Origin: Cupriavidus basilensis
GTDB taxonomy: Bacteria; Pseudomonadota; Gammaproteobacteria; Burkholderiales; Burkholderiaceae
DNA: 64,000 nt
Reading direction: 5' to 3'
Assembly: GCF_000876015.1 (NCBI RefSeq)
Contig: NZ_BBQM01000003.1
Span: 62,001-126,000 of the forward strand
Position 1 is the first letter of the stretch, and every line of letters starts with the position of its first letter. The notes beneath the pieces were generated by a model. The model was not told where the DNA came from, searched no databases, and saw nothing but the letters and a program-made list of their open reading frames with translations. The position numbers were made by a program, and so were the translations under genes. Below, piece by piece: positions 48,303 to 56,821 of the stretch.

Positions 48303-49055
48303 GTGGATGCAATCATCAAGCAATCGAAGACTATGGATCATGGGACGATCAACCTGACCGATGTGGACATGCTTCACAAGGTCTTTCGCGGATTCAGAAG
48401 TCACGATGGATTCGGTTACGTATTCAGAGGACACGCTCAGGCGACTTGGGATTTGTTGCCGAAGGCGGGACGCGCCGAGTTCTATCTACCCGACAACCGT
48501 GATCTAGGGCGGTTCCATGATTGGAATAGATACGCGATTGCCTATGCGTCGCCTTCGTCAAGCTATCTCGATCAACTGGCTTTAGCGCAACACCACGGTC
48601 TTGCGACGAGGATGCTTGACTGGTCGATGAATCCGTTGGTCGCTTGCTACTTCGCGTGTGCAGATCACGCCGATAAGGACGGTACGGTCTGGATGTATGA
48701 GATGGGCGGCGACGGATTCCTGACAGACCAGATCACCCGCGAGATGTTGGCGGAGAAGCGGGGTGTATTCGGCTATCGCCCCAAAGCAGCATTTCCGCGA
48801 ATCATCAATCAGAAAGGGCTGTTTACAGTTCATTGTGATGCGGCCAACGTGATCGACGTGAAGGAGTCGCTGGTAGGAAATGGATACCCCAACTTGATAC
48901 GGCTACACATTCCGGCGAACCTGAAGGCCGATGTTGTGAACCTTCTCGCTGACTATGGTATCGACCGTGCGCATCTGTTCCCCGATCTTGATGGCCTTTC
49001 CGCGCATATCAATACTGCCACGTCCCGAATGCGAAAGCTCGGTGAAGAGAAGTAG
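48303..49055 (+). CDS. FRG-domain protein
   Basis: The 250-residue protein has the FRG domain landmarks: YVFRGH (40-44), LAQHHGLATRMLDW (94-106), NPLVACYFACADH and the C-terminal RAHLFPDLDGLSAHI. FRG proteins are frequent in mobile islands and defence loci, but their biochemistry is not settled to my knowledge. The start may be the internal ATG at 48333 (MDHGTINLTD), as the first ATG has no clear ribosome binding site. Confidence 0.82.
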   Translation: MDAIIKQSKTMDHGTINLTDVDMLHKVFRGFRSHDGFGYVFRGHAQATWDLLPKAGRAEFYLPDNRDLGRFHDWNRYAIAYASPSSSYLDQLALAQHHGLATRMLDWSMNPLVACYFACADHADKDGTVWMYEMGGDGFLTDQITREMLAEKRGVFGYRPKAAFPRIINQKGLFTVHCDAANVIDVKESLVGNGYPNLIRLHIPANLKADVVNLLADYGIDRAHLFPDLDGLSAHINTATSRMRKLGEEK

Positions 49056-49145
49056 CCGATTCACTGCATCCGAGTTCGGCGAACGCTTCCATGTTGTCAT
49101 GTCCGAAGCCGTGTGTTCGCTGACATTTGTGCGAAGCACCGGTGG

Positions 49146-52037
49146 TCATCCGATCAGCCGTTCCCCTCGGTCTGCGAGTGCCTGTTCCAGCTTCCCCATG
49201 TCAAAGACCAAGTAGGTTCGCGGCCCGGTCTTGCCCTTCTGGTATCGGACCTCGGCGTCGATTCTCGCTGCACCATTGGCGATCAGTTCATCCGCGATCT
49301 GGTCCTTCTTCTCTGATGCCTTCACCTGATGGGCTGTCAGGCCCAACTGTTCGATCAGGTCGGCAGCCTTCAACTGTATGAAGCCACGTTCCCGGACGCG
49401 TTCAAGGGCATCCGCCGTAACGAGGGCTGCTGGCTGGCGTGGCCCGGATACCGGCCATTCGAAGTACCGTTCGAACGGGAAGAATTCGGCCACTTCTGTG
49501 TTGATGGACAGGTTCTCGTTCGAGAAGACGTAGATGTCCTTCGTCGACCCATGAACCGGTCGTCCCCGACCGATAGCTTGCAGGGTTTCGGCCACCGACG
49601 TGTGGTCATAGACCGCCTGATGCATTGGGTCCTTCACGATCTGGGTATTGAGTGAGACCGTACTGCCGTCCTTCATCCGAACTGGCAGATCGGCATATAT
49701 TGTTTCCCACTTGGCATCGATTCCAAAGATGGCGCGGGCGTAGTCCTGCATCGTGTTCATCCGCAATGAATGTCGGCCTACCACCAGCAGGCAGTCCACG
49801 TCTTCCATCGTGTTGATGCCCCGTAGGTTCCCGAAGTGCGCCCATACCTCTGCACCGATGGCCTGCGCCAGCGTCGTGGCGAACTGATCGTCCTTGCCGA
49901 TCTTCTTGTAGGTGATTAGCCCGACCTTCTTGTAGGGTTTCACGATCTCCTTCAGGCCGTTGATGAGCATCGGAATGTTGCCTGGTTCTTCTTGCAGCCA
50001 CCCCTTTGTGATCGTCTTGTTCAATAGCTGGAACAGACGAATGGCCTCATTCTGGCGCACAGGGAGGGTGTGGAACCGGACACCGGGAAGCAGGCGGCCA
50101 ACGACGGCAGGGTGTGCGGTGGCATCCATGTACAACGTCGGGATGCCTTCATATCGTTCTGCTGCTGCCGGTAGTGGCAACCACTTGATCGTGTCTTCTT
50201 CGACCCACATGCCATCGAGGAACGCCGGATCATCGGATTGGCAGTAGCTTGCAAGCTGCGCAATGATCTTCGAGTACCGCTTGTCAGCGGCACTGCGCCG
50301 GTTCGCATCAAGATATTCGGCAGGTGAGAGGTCCGGCGACGGCATATCCGGCTTCTGGTTGGCTGCGGCGTCACGCAGGACCTGTTCGCAGTGCTGCCAC
50401 ACAGCGTCGTGCAGAGTGCTTCCCGCATTGACGCTGGCAATGATCAGCCCCACCGAAGGGAGTCGCGCCGATGCGGCTTCTGTCAGTACCCCGCCAAGTT
50501 TGAGGATGTCTTCATCGATGACGATGTAGTCTGGCACCCAAGGGGCACAGTCGCGATTCGGTTCGACGCTGCCGTTGTTCGTCAGTCTGCTTCCATTGAA
50601 CCACGCCGACTGTTCGTTGAACCATTCGTTGTGGGTCATCACGCGGATGTTCGCCATCGTGTTGAACTGTTCCGTGTACTGACATTCGCCCCGGAACGTG
50701 CACTGCGACAGGCAGTATTGGACCGGGATGCTGACGCCGTTCTCTTCGAGGGTCGTTCTGGCGTCATGGTTCTCGCAAAGCGCCTTACGCGAGTGGAATT
50801 TGACGACCGTCGAACGCTGTACTTTGCCACGGAGCGTGTCGGCATTGGCTACATCGGCAGCCCGGATTTCCTTATAGGTGCCAACAATGTCGTCGGCCAG
50901 CATGTGCGTCGGAACGAGGACCAGGACCTTGGCGCTATGGCTGACTTCCCGTGACAGTGCTTCCAGTACCGTGCGTGTCTTTCCGGCACCTGCCGTAACG
51001 TTGACGAAGTGCGAAGACTTGCCCGTCACGAACTCACGAATGATCGCCTGCAACTCGGCGGTGGCCTCGGCTGGCGTGGAAAGGGGGGTAAGGGGATAGT
51101 CGCACGGCACCGGTTGGACCTTGCGACGTACCGCGCCACCGGTGGATGGCCTGTAACTGCCGTACTTCGTCGCATACGACTGCAACAGGTACAGACTGCC
51201 GAACTTGGCGCCGCGCAGGCAATCTTCGAGGTCACGTGCCAGCTTTTCTTGGTCTGTCTTCCAGTGCCCCATCAGCATGGGGATGCCCGAACGGCCAAGC
51301 ATGAACAGGACGCAGGCGTTCACTTGGAAGCGGGCGTCGTAGTCCAAGTCGTCTCGGATATGATCGAGAACAAGCTGTACCGACGTGATGTCGGCCATCG
51401 TCTCTGTGATCGGCGGAGGCGGCGATACGTGGCACTGGTCGTTCAAGGCTACGGGCGTGCAGTCGGCCCGGAAGAACGCGTCGGGATCGTGCGACAGGAA
51501 GCATGACTGGCGAAGCCGCGCGACAGCAGGGTCATCGCCAAACCGTAGCCGACCGCAGTGCTGCTGGATGGCTTGCAGGCACATCCGGTATGCGACTTTG
51601 AACCGCTGTTTCGTGATGTCGATAGCCTCGTCCGATGCGCGGGCGAAGTCAGTCAGAATGCCGAATTTCAGTCCGCCCGATGGCGACATGAAGGCATACA
51701 CGCACGCAGGGTGCTCTGTCAGCTTGGTTCGCAGGGCTGCAATATCAATGCCGGGATTGTCTTTCTTGTCGATGTCGAACTGGACAATGCCGGTCGGTTC
51801 GCTATCTTCATCGAGACGGCAGTTTGGACCAAGACGGACAGTCGGGTAGAAGACTGGCAATGTGTCCAGTTTCAGTTGCTTGCGCTTGGTGTCGTCCTTC
51901 GTGTCGCGGATGCGATTGACGGTCTTTTTGTGGCTGCCGTCCCGGACGGAATGGATGATCGCTTCGATGGATTGCAGTTCGGGAACTGTTGCCGGACGCA
52001 CGGACGGCGCGGCGGTCGTATAAATAGTTGCACTCAT
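49146..52037 (-). CDS. Primase-helicase replication protein with putative Fe-S cluster
   Basis: The 963-residue protein has an N-terminal VirE_N/BT4734-like primase-type domain (GIVQFDIDKKDN near residue 83-94; FMSPSGGLKFGI), a Walker A VTAGAGKTRT (347-356), a Walker B-like YIVIDED (504-510) and helicase motif VI QAIGRGRP (820-827). Four Cys (421, 442, 446, 452) between the Walker motifs match the spacing of Fe-S helicases of the XPD/DinG type. It is likely the island's own replication initiator. It is divergent from the serine recombinase, with a structured region between them. Confidence 0.72.
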   Translation of the reverse strand: MSATIYTTAAPSVRPATVPELQSIEAIIHSVRDGSHKKTVNRIRDTKDDTKRKQLKLDTLPVFYPTVRLGPNCRLDEDSEPTGIVQFDIDKKDNPGIDIAALRTKLTEHPACVYAFMSPSGGLKFGILTDFARASDEAIDITKQRFKVAYRMCLQAIQQHCGRLRFGDDPAVARLRQSCFLSHDPDAFFRADCTPVALNDQCHVSPPPPITETMADITSVQLVLDHIRDDLDYDARFQVNACVLFMLGRSGIPMLMGHWKTDQEKLARDLEDCLRGAKFGSLYLLQSYATKYGSYRPSTGGAVRRKVQPVPCDYPLTPLSTPAEATAELQAIIREFVTGKSSHFVNVTAGAGKTRTVLEALSREVSHSAKVLVLVPTHMLADDIVGTYKEIRAADVANADTLRGKVQRSTVVKFHSRKALCENHDARTTLEENGVSIPVQYCLSQCTFRGECQYTEQFNTMANIRVMTHNEWFNEQSAWFNGSRLTNNGSVEPNRDCAPWVPDYIVIDEDILKLGGVLTEAASARLPSVGLIIASVNAGSTLHDAVWQHCEQVLRDAAANQKPDMPSPDLSPAEYLDANRRSAADKRYSKIIAQLASYCQSDDPAFLDGMWVEEDTIKWLPLPAAAERYEGIPTLYMDATAHPAVVGRLLPGVRFHTLPVRQNEAIRLFQLLNKTITKGWLQEEPGNIPMLINGLKEIVKPYKKVGLITYKKIGKDDQFATTLAQAIGAEVWAHFGNLRGINTMEDVDCLLVVGRHSLRMNTMQDYARAIFGIDAKWETIYADLPVRMKDGSTVSLNTQIVKDPMHQAVYDHTSVAETLQAIGRGRPVHGSTKDIYVFSNENLSINTEVAEFFPFERYFEWPVSGPRQPAALVTADALERVRERGFIQLKAADLIEQLGLTAHQVKASEKKDQIADELIANGAARIDAEVRYQKGKTGPRTYLVFDMGKLEQALADRGERLIG

Positions 52038-52065
52038 GGAGTCGGTAGCTTTATGGGTATCGTGG

Positions 52066-52098
52066 CCCTGCTGGATGTGCGTCCAGCGGGGTCTTTTT
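52066..52098 (+). terminator. Forward-strand hairpin with T-run in the leader of the primase-helicase gene
   Basis: CCC-GCTGGA pairs with TCCAGC-GGG around TGTGCG and is followed by TCTTTTTT. It lies only 30 bp beyond the primase-helicase start codon (52037) but points the other way, so it would end an antisense transcript, or act as a leader hairpin when read from the reverse strand. Confidence 0.6.
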
Positions 52099-52164
52099 TA
52101 TGTGCTGCCGTTTACTTATTCGTTATCACGGAGGCCGCACGCGGCGCACCTCTGGGCGGTGAAA

Positions 52165-52232
52165 GGGAGTGCCCAAAAATAGGCGATGTCTTCTATAAGA
52201 AATTATATAGGAGATCACTCCCATTTTTGGGC
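52165..52232. promoter_or_regulatory. Crossed inverted repeats with AT-rich centre (candidate origin or control site)
   Basis: GGGAGTG (52165-52171) pairs with CACTCCC (52216-52222), and GCCCAAAAAT (52171-52180) pairs with ATTTTTGGGC (52223-52232). The order a-b-a'-b' can form a pseudoknot in RNA. The centre holds a further dyad CTATA/TATAG (52193-52197 with 52206-52210) in an AT-rich block. It lies between the divergent primase-helicase and recombinase genes. Confidence 0.6.
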
Positions 52233-52349
52233 GCAGGGTGCCCCGATGGCCCATACGCCTGTGTTCGCGAAGCGCACGACCGTAGGGAGTGAAGACGAGT
52301 GACTCACTGGTCTTAAATGGGTATAGGTCAAGGAAACCGGTCCTCATGT

Positions 52350-52415
52350 GGTTCGGTATATGCCTTGACACAACCCAAATCGAACCAGTAATATACGAAC
52401 CATCCTAAACGAACC
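52350..52415 (+). promoter_or_regulatory. Promoter with CGAACC operator repeats for the serine recombinase
   Basis: TTGACA (52365-52370) and TAATAT (52389-52394) are spaced 18 bp. Three CGAACC copies lie at 52381, 52396 and 52410 around the -10 region and an inverted GGTTCG at 52350. The arrangement suggests tight repression of the recombinase gene. Confidence 0.65.
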
Positions 52416-52427
52416 GATGAGGTGGTT

Positions 52428-53045
52428 ATGTACGTCAGAGCGTACCTTCGTGCATCAACCAAGGAACAGGATGCCGGTCGTGCCAAGTCAGACCTGATCG
52501 AGTTCGTAAAGGAGCGGGGACTACAGATCGTGTCGTTCTACATGGAGAACGAATCCGGGGCTTCGCTTCAACGACCTGAGTTGTTCCGTCTGCTGTCGGA
52601 CTGTCATGATGGGGACATCCTGCTGGTGGAGCAGGTGGACCGGCTGTCGCGGCTGAACAATGACGACTGGCAACGTTTGAAGGCTGAACTGCAATCGCGT
52701 CGTGTCCGGGTCGTTGCCCTTGACCTGCCGACCTCTTGGATGATGACGACCAACACGGACGACATCACCGGTCGCATGATGGATGCGCTGAATGCCATGA
52801 TGTTGGATGTTCTCGCGGCGATTGCGAGGAAGGACTATGACGACCGGCGTCGCAGACAGGCACAAGGTATTGCGAAGCTGAAAGAGGCTGGTGGCTATCG
52901 AGGCCGAAAGCCCAATGACCAGCGAAACGCAGCAATCATGCAGATGATTCGACGTGGGGATAGCTGGAACACCATCATTGCGGCAACTGAGTGCTCCCGA
53001 TCTACACTGTCGCGGCTGTCACGTCAGATCAAGGAAACGAATTAG
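52428..53045 (+). CDS. Serine recombinase (resolvase/invertase family)
   Basis: The 205-residue protein has the resolvase catalytic domain (YVRAYLRASTKEQDAGRAK with the active Ser; DILLVEQVDRLSRL with the conserved Arg) and a C-terminal helix-turn-helix (WNTIIAATECSRSTLSRL). The ATG at 52428 has TGAGG five bases upstream. Its size fits a resolvase rather than a large integrase, so it may resolve multimers or invert a segment. A decayed relative of its C-terminus is seen at 55670. Confidence 0.88.
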   Translation: MYVRAYLRASTKEQDAGRAKSDLIEFVKERGLQIVSFYMENESGASLQRPELFRLLSDCHDGDILLVEQVDRLSRLNNDDWQRLKAELQSRRVRVVALDLPTSWMMTTNTDDITGRMMDALNAMMLDVLAAIARKDYDDRRRRQAQGIAKLKEAGGYRGRKPNDQRNAAIMQMIRRGDSWNTIIAATECSRSTLSRLSRQIKETN

Positions 53046-53069
53046 TGCAGGACTGCGTGCATACCGAGG

Positions 53070-53609
53070 TCAACGGGCAGCCGATTCCGTCCCAACAGCA
53101 CCGACGCCATCTGGATTGGACGGTACTGTCACCATTGCTTCGGTGCTGATCCAGTCTGATCGCACACCTTCCGTGAATCGCAACTTTGCCTCTATATGGT
53201 AGGTTTGACCTCCGGCGAGAACGAAGGGCGCAGCATCATCAATTTGAACGGATGGTTCAAGGCGATACTGATGTGGGGGCTGCGCAAGCGACCTTTTCAG
53301 CAAGTCGTCCGACTCAAATATTACCGGCAGCTTATCAGTGTTCAGAAAACCGTGTGGCAAGTCGGGTACGACACGTCTGACGACTACTGATAGGCGATCC
53401 TGCGATGTCAGCGTGAGAGGGACCTTGCCGACGTTGCTGATCTGCAAACGCACGAAAGCTAACCTCGACTCAGCATCGTAAGGATGCAAATCAGTCGTAA
53501 GTTGCAGTTGTGGGTTGAGCGCAGCGGTTGCTTGCTTCTTGTACAAATAAAATGTCCACCATCCGCCAATGATGATGGTCAGGTCCTTCAGCGTCTCAAG
53601 GATTGGCAT
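53070..53609 (-). CDS. Membrane-anchored protein of unknown function
   Basis: The 179-residue protein has one N-terminal helix (LTIIIGGWWTFYLYKKQATAAL) and a beta-rich domain of about 140 residues (FVRLQISNVGKVPLTLTSQDRLSVVV; LAGGQTYHIEAKLRF). The layout resembles small anchored proteins found in many islands, but I recognise no family. The start at 53609 has GGAG upstream. It is convergent with the serine recombinase gene, 24 bp away. Confidence 0.6.
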   Translation of the reverse strand: MPILETLKDLTIIIGGWWTFYLYKKQATAALNPQLQLTTDLHPYDAESRLAFVRLQISNVGKVPLTLTSQDRLSVVVRRVVPDLPHGFLNTDKLPVIFESDDLLKRSLAQPPHQYRLEPSVQIDDAAPFVLAGGQTYHIEAKLRFTEGVRSDWISTEAMVTVPSNPDGVGAVGTESAAR

Positions 53610-53738
53610 GCCGATCTCCACAAGCGATGTCCGTGTGACTATGCTACCCCGGCGCTTCGTCAACGACGGCAATGACCTTGGCGCGTTGCTTTTTGTCCAG
53701 ACCGTGGAATTCTAGACGCAGTATTGAGGAGAGCCTAT

Positions 53739-54230
53739 TTGACCAAAGTCTTCGCTGAATCCGACATCACCGTTTCCACCCTTGAAGCCCATATCCGGGA
53801 CAGCGGCTTGGTTCCTCACAAGGTGCAGCCTGACGGCATCTGGCTGCGGACCGAGAGCGGCATCGGGTATCGCATCTCCATCATTGAGGACCGGAAGTTC
53901 ATCCGCATTGGCACCTACCTGCCACTGAACCGGCAGGCAGCCATCGACCAGAAGCACGAACTGGCACGTCGTCTGAATGACGAAGTGTTCCTGCCGGTGT
54001 TTACCATCGACCAAGACGAAGACCTGACAGTGACATACGTCCTGCCATACACGCACGGCCTGATCGCCGGAAACTTCGTGTCAGTGATCAACCGGTTCGG
54101 GTCCTTGCTTGAATATGTGGTCCAGACCTACAACGACGAGGATGGATTAATTGATTTCGGCAGTCCGGCAACGGTGTCCCCGGTGGCAGACACCGCGTCA
54201 GGGTCGACCAGTGGAGAACTGCTGCACTGA
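53739..54230 (+). CDS. YbjN-domain protein
   Basis: The 163-residue protein fits the YbjN/type III chaperone-like fold: DGIWLRTESGIGYRISII, then FIRIGTYLPL, a helix with HELARRLNDEVFLPVFTID and strand DLTVTYVLPYTHGLIAGNFVSVINRF. The TTG at 53739 has AGGAG eight bases upstream. YbjN proteins are regulators or chaperones of poorly known function. It is divergent from the anchored protein gene. Confidence 0.68.
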   Translation: MTKVFAESDITVSTLEAHIRDSGLVPHKVQPDGIWLRTESGIGYRISIIEDRKFIRIGTYLPLNRQAAIDQKHELARRLNDEVFLPVFTIDQDEDLTVTYVLPYTHGLIAGNFVSVINRFGSLLEYVVQTYNDEDGLIDFGSPATVSPVADTASGSTSGELLH

Positions 54231-54345
54231 TGGCACAATGCGCCAACATCGAAACCACCGAGTCAAGGCGGTTTTTGTACTATTAGGGCACTGATACTGG
54301 CCGTGCAAGTGGCCGGAATACGACCGATAGCCTATAGGGGGTGGC

Positions 54346-55431
54346 GTGACAAGGATGTGGATGATCCGGGCCGATGGTGGCCGTCTCTACGGGGATTTTC
54401 GTGAGATAGGTATCGCTGCTATCGGTTGGACGCAGCTTGCCCATCATGCCAAGGCAGGCATGACGAAGAAAGAACTGGTCGATCTGCATTTGTCCATCGC
54501 GCCGGAAACGAAAGAAAAGGTGGCGGCTTCGGTGGCATCGCAGGTGTGGCGCTTCATCAATGAAGTCAAGGTGAACGACTTGGTTGTCACGTACTCGCCA
54601 GAGAACCGCACCTACCTGATCGGCAAGGTGACTGGTGAATGCGAAAGCAGGGCTGATCTGGCAGATATGGGGATGCCGCTGGCAAGAACCATCGTGTGGC
54701 AAGAGAAGGAAGTCAACCGAGATGGTTTGACCGATCCCGCCAAGGCTAGTCTTGGATCGATTCTGGCGGTTTTTGTGGTGCCCACGTTCGCTGCGCATGA
54801 ATTACTTGGCACAACCGCAAATCAGTTGGTTTCGGCCATCCCGGAACCGTTGCCTGAACCGGTGGATGTTGATCCACTGTCAGAGATGGAATGGTCCCTT
54901 GACGCGCTTCGGCAACTGGAATGGAAGCGGTTTGAGATGCTATGCGTCTGGTACTACGAGGCGATGGGATTCACCGTCGATACGGTGCCGCAAGGGGCTG
55001 ATGGTGGCGTCGATGCAACCCTGTACATGAAGGGGAAGTCTGATCCTGTTGCATTGGTTCAGTGCAAGGCATGGCGCGGCCCTGTCAAGGTGGAACCGGT
55101 TCGGGCGCTTGGCGGCGTCATGCATTCAAAGAGGGTGAAGCGAGGTGTCTTCTGGTCACTGGCAGGATTCATCGGCCGACCGGTTCAGGACTACGCCGCA
55201 GAAGCAGGCATCCAGCTGCTTGACGGAGCCGGGATCGTTGATCGTATCCGTGCCTTGGATGTTGAAAAACGAGATGAATTACTGGCACGGGCGTTTGAAG
55301 GCGACTACCAGACGCCGACCTGTGCGGCCTGCGGGGTGAAATTGGTGGCGCGAGATGGGAAGGGCGGACCGTTCTGGGGCTGTCACAATTATCGGAAGGG
55401 GTGCCGGGTCACGCTTCCACGTGCGGCCTGA
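54346..55431 (+). CDS. Mrr-like restriction endonuclease with topoisomerase-type zinc finger
   Basis: The 361-residue protein has an N-terminal EVE/PUA-like region (MIRADGGRLYGDFREIG; DLVVTYSPENRTYLIGKVTG), an Mrr-type PD-(D/E)xK domain (RFEMLCVWYYEAMGF, Asp223 in GADGGVDA, Gln239-x-Lys241 in LVQCKAW) and a C-terminal zinc finger with Cys 326, 329, 346 and 353. Mrr-type enzymes cut modified or foreign DNA, and the N-terminal domain could recognise a modified base. The start is a GTG with a GGGGG run before it. Confidence 0.78.
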   Translation: MTRMWMIRADGGRLYGDFREIGIAAIGWTQLAHHAKAGMTKKELVDLHLSIAPETKEKVAASVASQVWRFINEVKVNDLVVTYSPENRTYLIGKVTGECESRADLADMGMPLARTIVWQEKEVNRDGLTDPAKASLGSILAVFVVPTFAAHELLGTTANQLVSAIPEPLPEPVDVDPLSEMEWSLDALRQLEWKRFEMLCVWYYEAMGFTVDTVPQGADGGVDATLYMKGKSDPVALVQCKAWRGPVKVEPVRALGGVMHSKRVKRGVFWSLAGFIGRPVQDYAAEAGIQLLDGAGIVDRIRALDVEKRDELLARAFEGDYQTPTCAACGVKLVARDGKGGPFWGCHNYRKGCRVTLPRAA

Positions 55432-55669
55432 ACTTGGCTGAGATCGGGTGTCGGCACGCTCGGAGAAGGGCACAGGCCAGTCGTAACCATTGGCGTCAGG
55501 TCTATACAAACAGTGGCATCAAGCATCCCCGAGTGGTTCCAGATTACAGATTCGACGACGCTGCAGGTCATGCAGCGCATAGCCGGTGCCGTTGCTACCA
55601 GCACAATGTCGTTGCAGGTGAAGTCATCGCCCATGCTGGCGCACTGGTTCATACTCGATACCCTTCTCC

Positions 55670-55759
55670 TTGCCAACGGGGCGATCTTGGAATTCCATTG
55701 CTGCGGCCACTGCCTGTTCCCGATCAACCCTATCTCGGCTTGTGCGACAGGTCAGGGAT
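55670..55759 (+). pseudogene. Remnant of a serine recombinase C-terminal helix-turn-helix
   Basis: Reading from 55679 gives GRSWNSIAAATACSRSTLSRL..., which matches the C-terminus of the serine recombinase at 52428-53045 in 19 of 24 positions, while the DNA is clearly diverged. There is no catalytic domain upstream. The frame runs on without a stop into the HNH gene. The 240 bp between the Mrr-like gene and this remnant hold no convincing gene. Confidence 0.65.
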
Positions 55760-55807
55760 GGGTCTCTCGTAACAGAGTGGTCTGATATAGAACTTGAGCT
55801 GCAAAAA

Positions 55808-56716
55808 ATGACCCGGAAAGAAAATCTCAAGCCGAAGCAAAAACAGTTGGTTTCGGAAGTTACAGCGGAATTGGGTATTGAGATGACATCTCAGTATGAC
55901 TGGTGTTTTGGCGACCCGGACGACGTTGCAGTGGTTTTTATATGGTATGAGTCTCTTCGCGAGTCGGATATGATGATTTATTTCACCGACGATACAAGTG
56001 AATGGGTCGATCAAAACCGAGACACTGCGTTGACCGTGCAGAAAAATAGGGCAGAGGCTGTGGGGAACGTCCTGCTAAAGGCGTACTGGAAGAAACAACC
56101 CGTTCGCGTCGCCATTGTTGATGGGACTGTCAAAAAGGTAGGAAACCGAGAAACCAGCGAAGCTCAATTCCGAGAACTCGATACGGAAAATTGGTATCCG
56201 CACCACCGTGATCCTGTCACGCAGCAGATTGTTGTTGTTCGTGGTGTTCCACAGTCTCCCGAATTCGATGCTTACCTAGAAGACCACCCAAAGCAATCGA
56301 TGGAGAATGAATCTGGTTCTGAGCGTCGAGCGATGGAAACTACGAAGACGACCATTTACGAACGCGACCCACAAGTAGTTCGTGATGTGAAAAAACGGGC
56401 TGCGGGCGGGCGCTGTGAGTACTGCGGCAAAGAGGGGTTTCTTACACCTCAAGGTGGATTTTACTTGGAGGCACATCACGTTATTCCGTTGCATTGTGGA
56501 GGGGCCGACCAGATTTGGAATGTCGTTGCTCTTTGTGCCGATGATCACCGTCAAGCCCATTTTGGAAAGAATCGCCACACTATGCGGGATGAATTTATAG
56601 TGAATGTTTTGGATGCATATTATCCTGAACGATATGATCAACTAGAAGAGGCTTCACTTGCAATGTCTCGTCGTTATGATGCAGATTTGGCGCTTGAGAA
56701 AGATATTCTTAACTAG
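55808..56716 (+). CDS. HNH endonuclease
   Basis: The 302-residue protein has an N-terminal region of about 185 residues that I cannot assign and a C-terminal HNH nuclease: GRCEYCGKEGF (Cys203, Cys206), YLEAHHVIPLHCGG (His223-His224), NVVALCADDHRQAHFG (Asn238, Cys243, His247, His251). These give the zinc site and the metal centre. The start at 55808 has no strong ribosome binding site and the open frame extends upstream through the recombinase remnant. Composition is AT-richer than that of the genes before it. Confidence 0.8.
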   Translation: MTRKENLKPKQKQLVSEVTAELGIEMTSQYDWCFGDPDDVAVVFIWYESLRESDMMIYFTDDTSEWVDQNRDTALTVQKNRAEAVGNVLLKAYWKKQPVRVAIVDGTVKKVGNRETSEAQFRELDTENWYPHHRDPVTQQIVVVRGVPQSPEFDAYLEDHPKQSMENESGSERRAMETTKTTIYERDPQVVRDVKKRAAGGRCEYCGKEGFLTPQGGFYLEAHHVIPLHCGGADQIWNVVALCADDHRQAHFGKNRHTMRDEFIVNVLDAYYPERYDQLEEASLAMSRRYDADLALEKDILN

Positions 56717-56821
56717 TTGCTTTTTCCCTATATAAGGGTTGGGTCGGTCGGCGCACCCCGTGGTTCTTGGTTTCGACCCTCCTCATTGGCTTACGGTCCA
56801 GTTTCCGGTATAAAGTTGGAC

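Noticed and set aside
52428..53045. Transposon carrying the serine recombinase
   Set aside because: No terminal inverted repeats, target duplication or transposase were found around it; it looks like a resident island gene.
55389..55727. Reverse-strand open frame of about 110 codons after the Mrr-like gene
   Set aside because: It overlaps the end of the Mrr-like gene and the recombinase remnant, has Cys/Met-rich text without a domain, and no supporting context.
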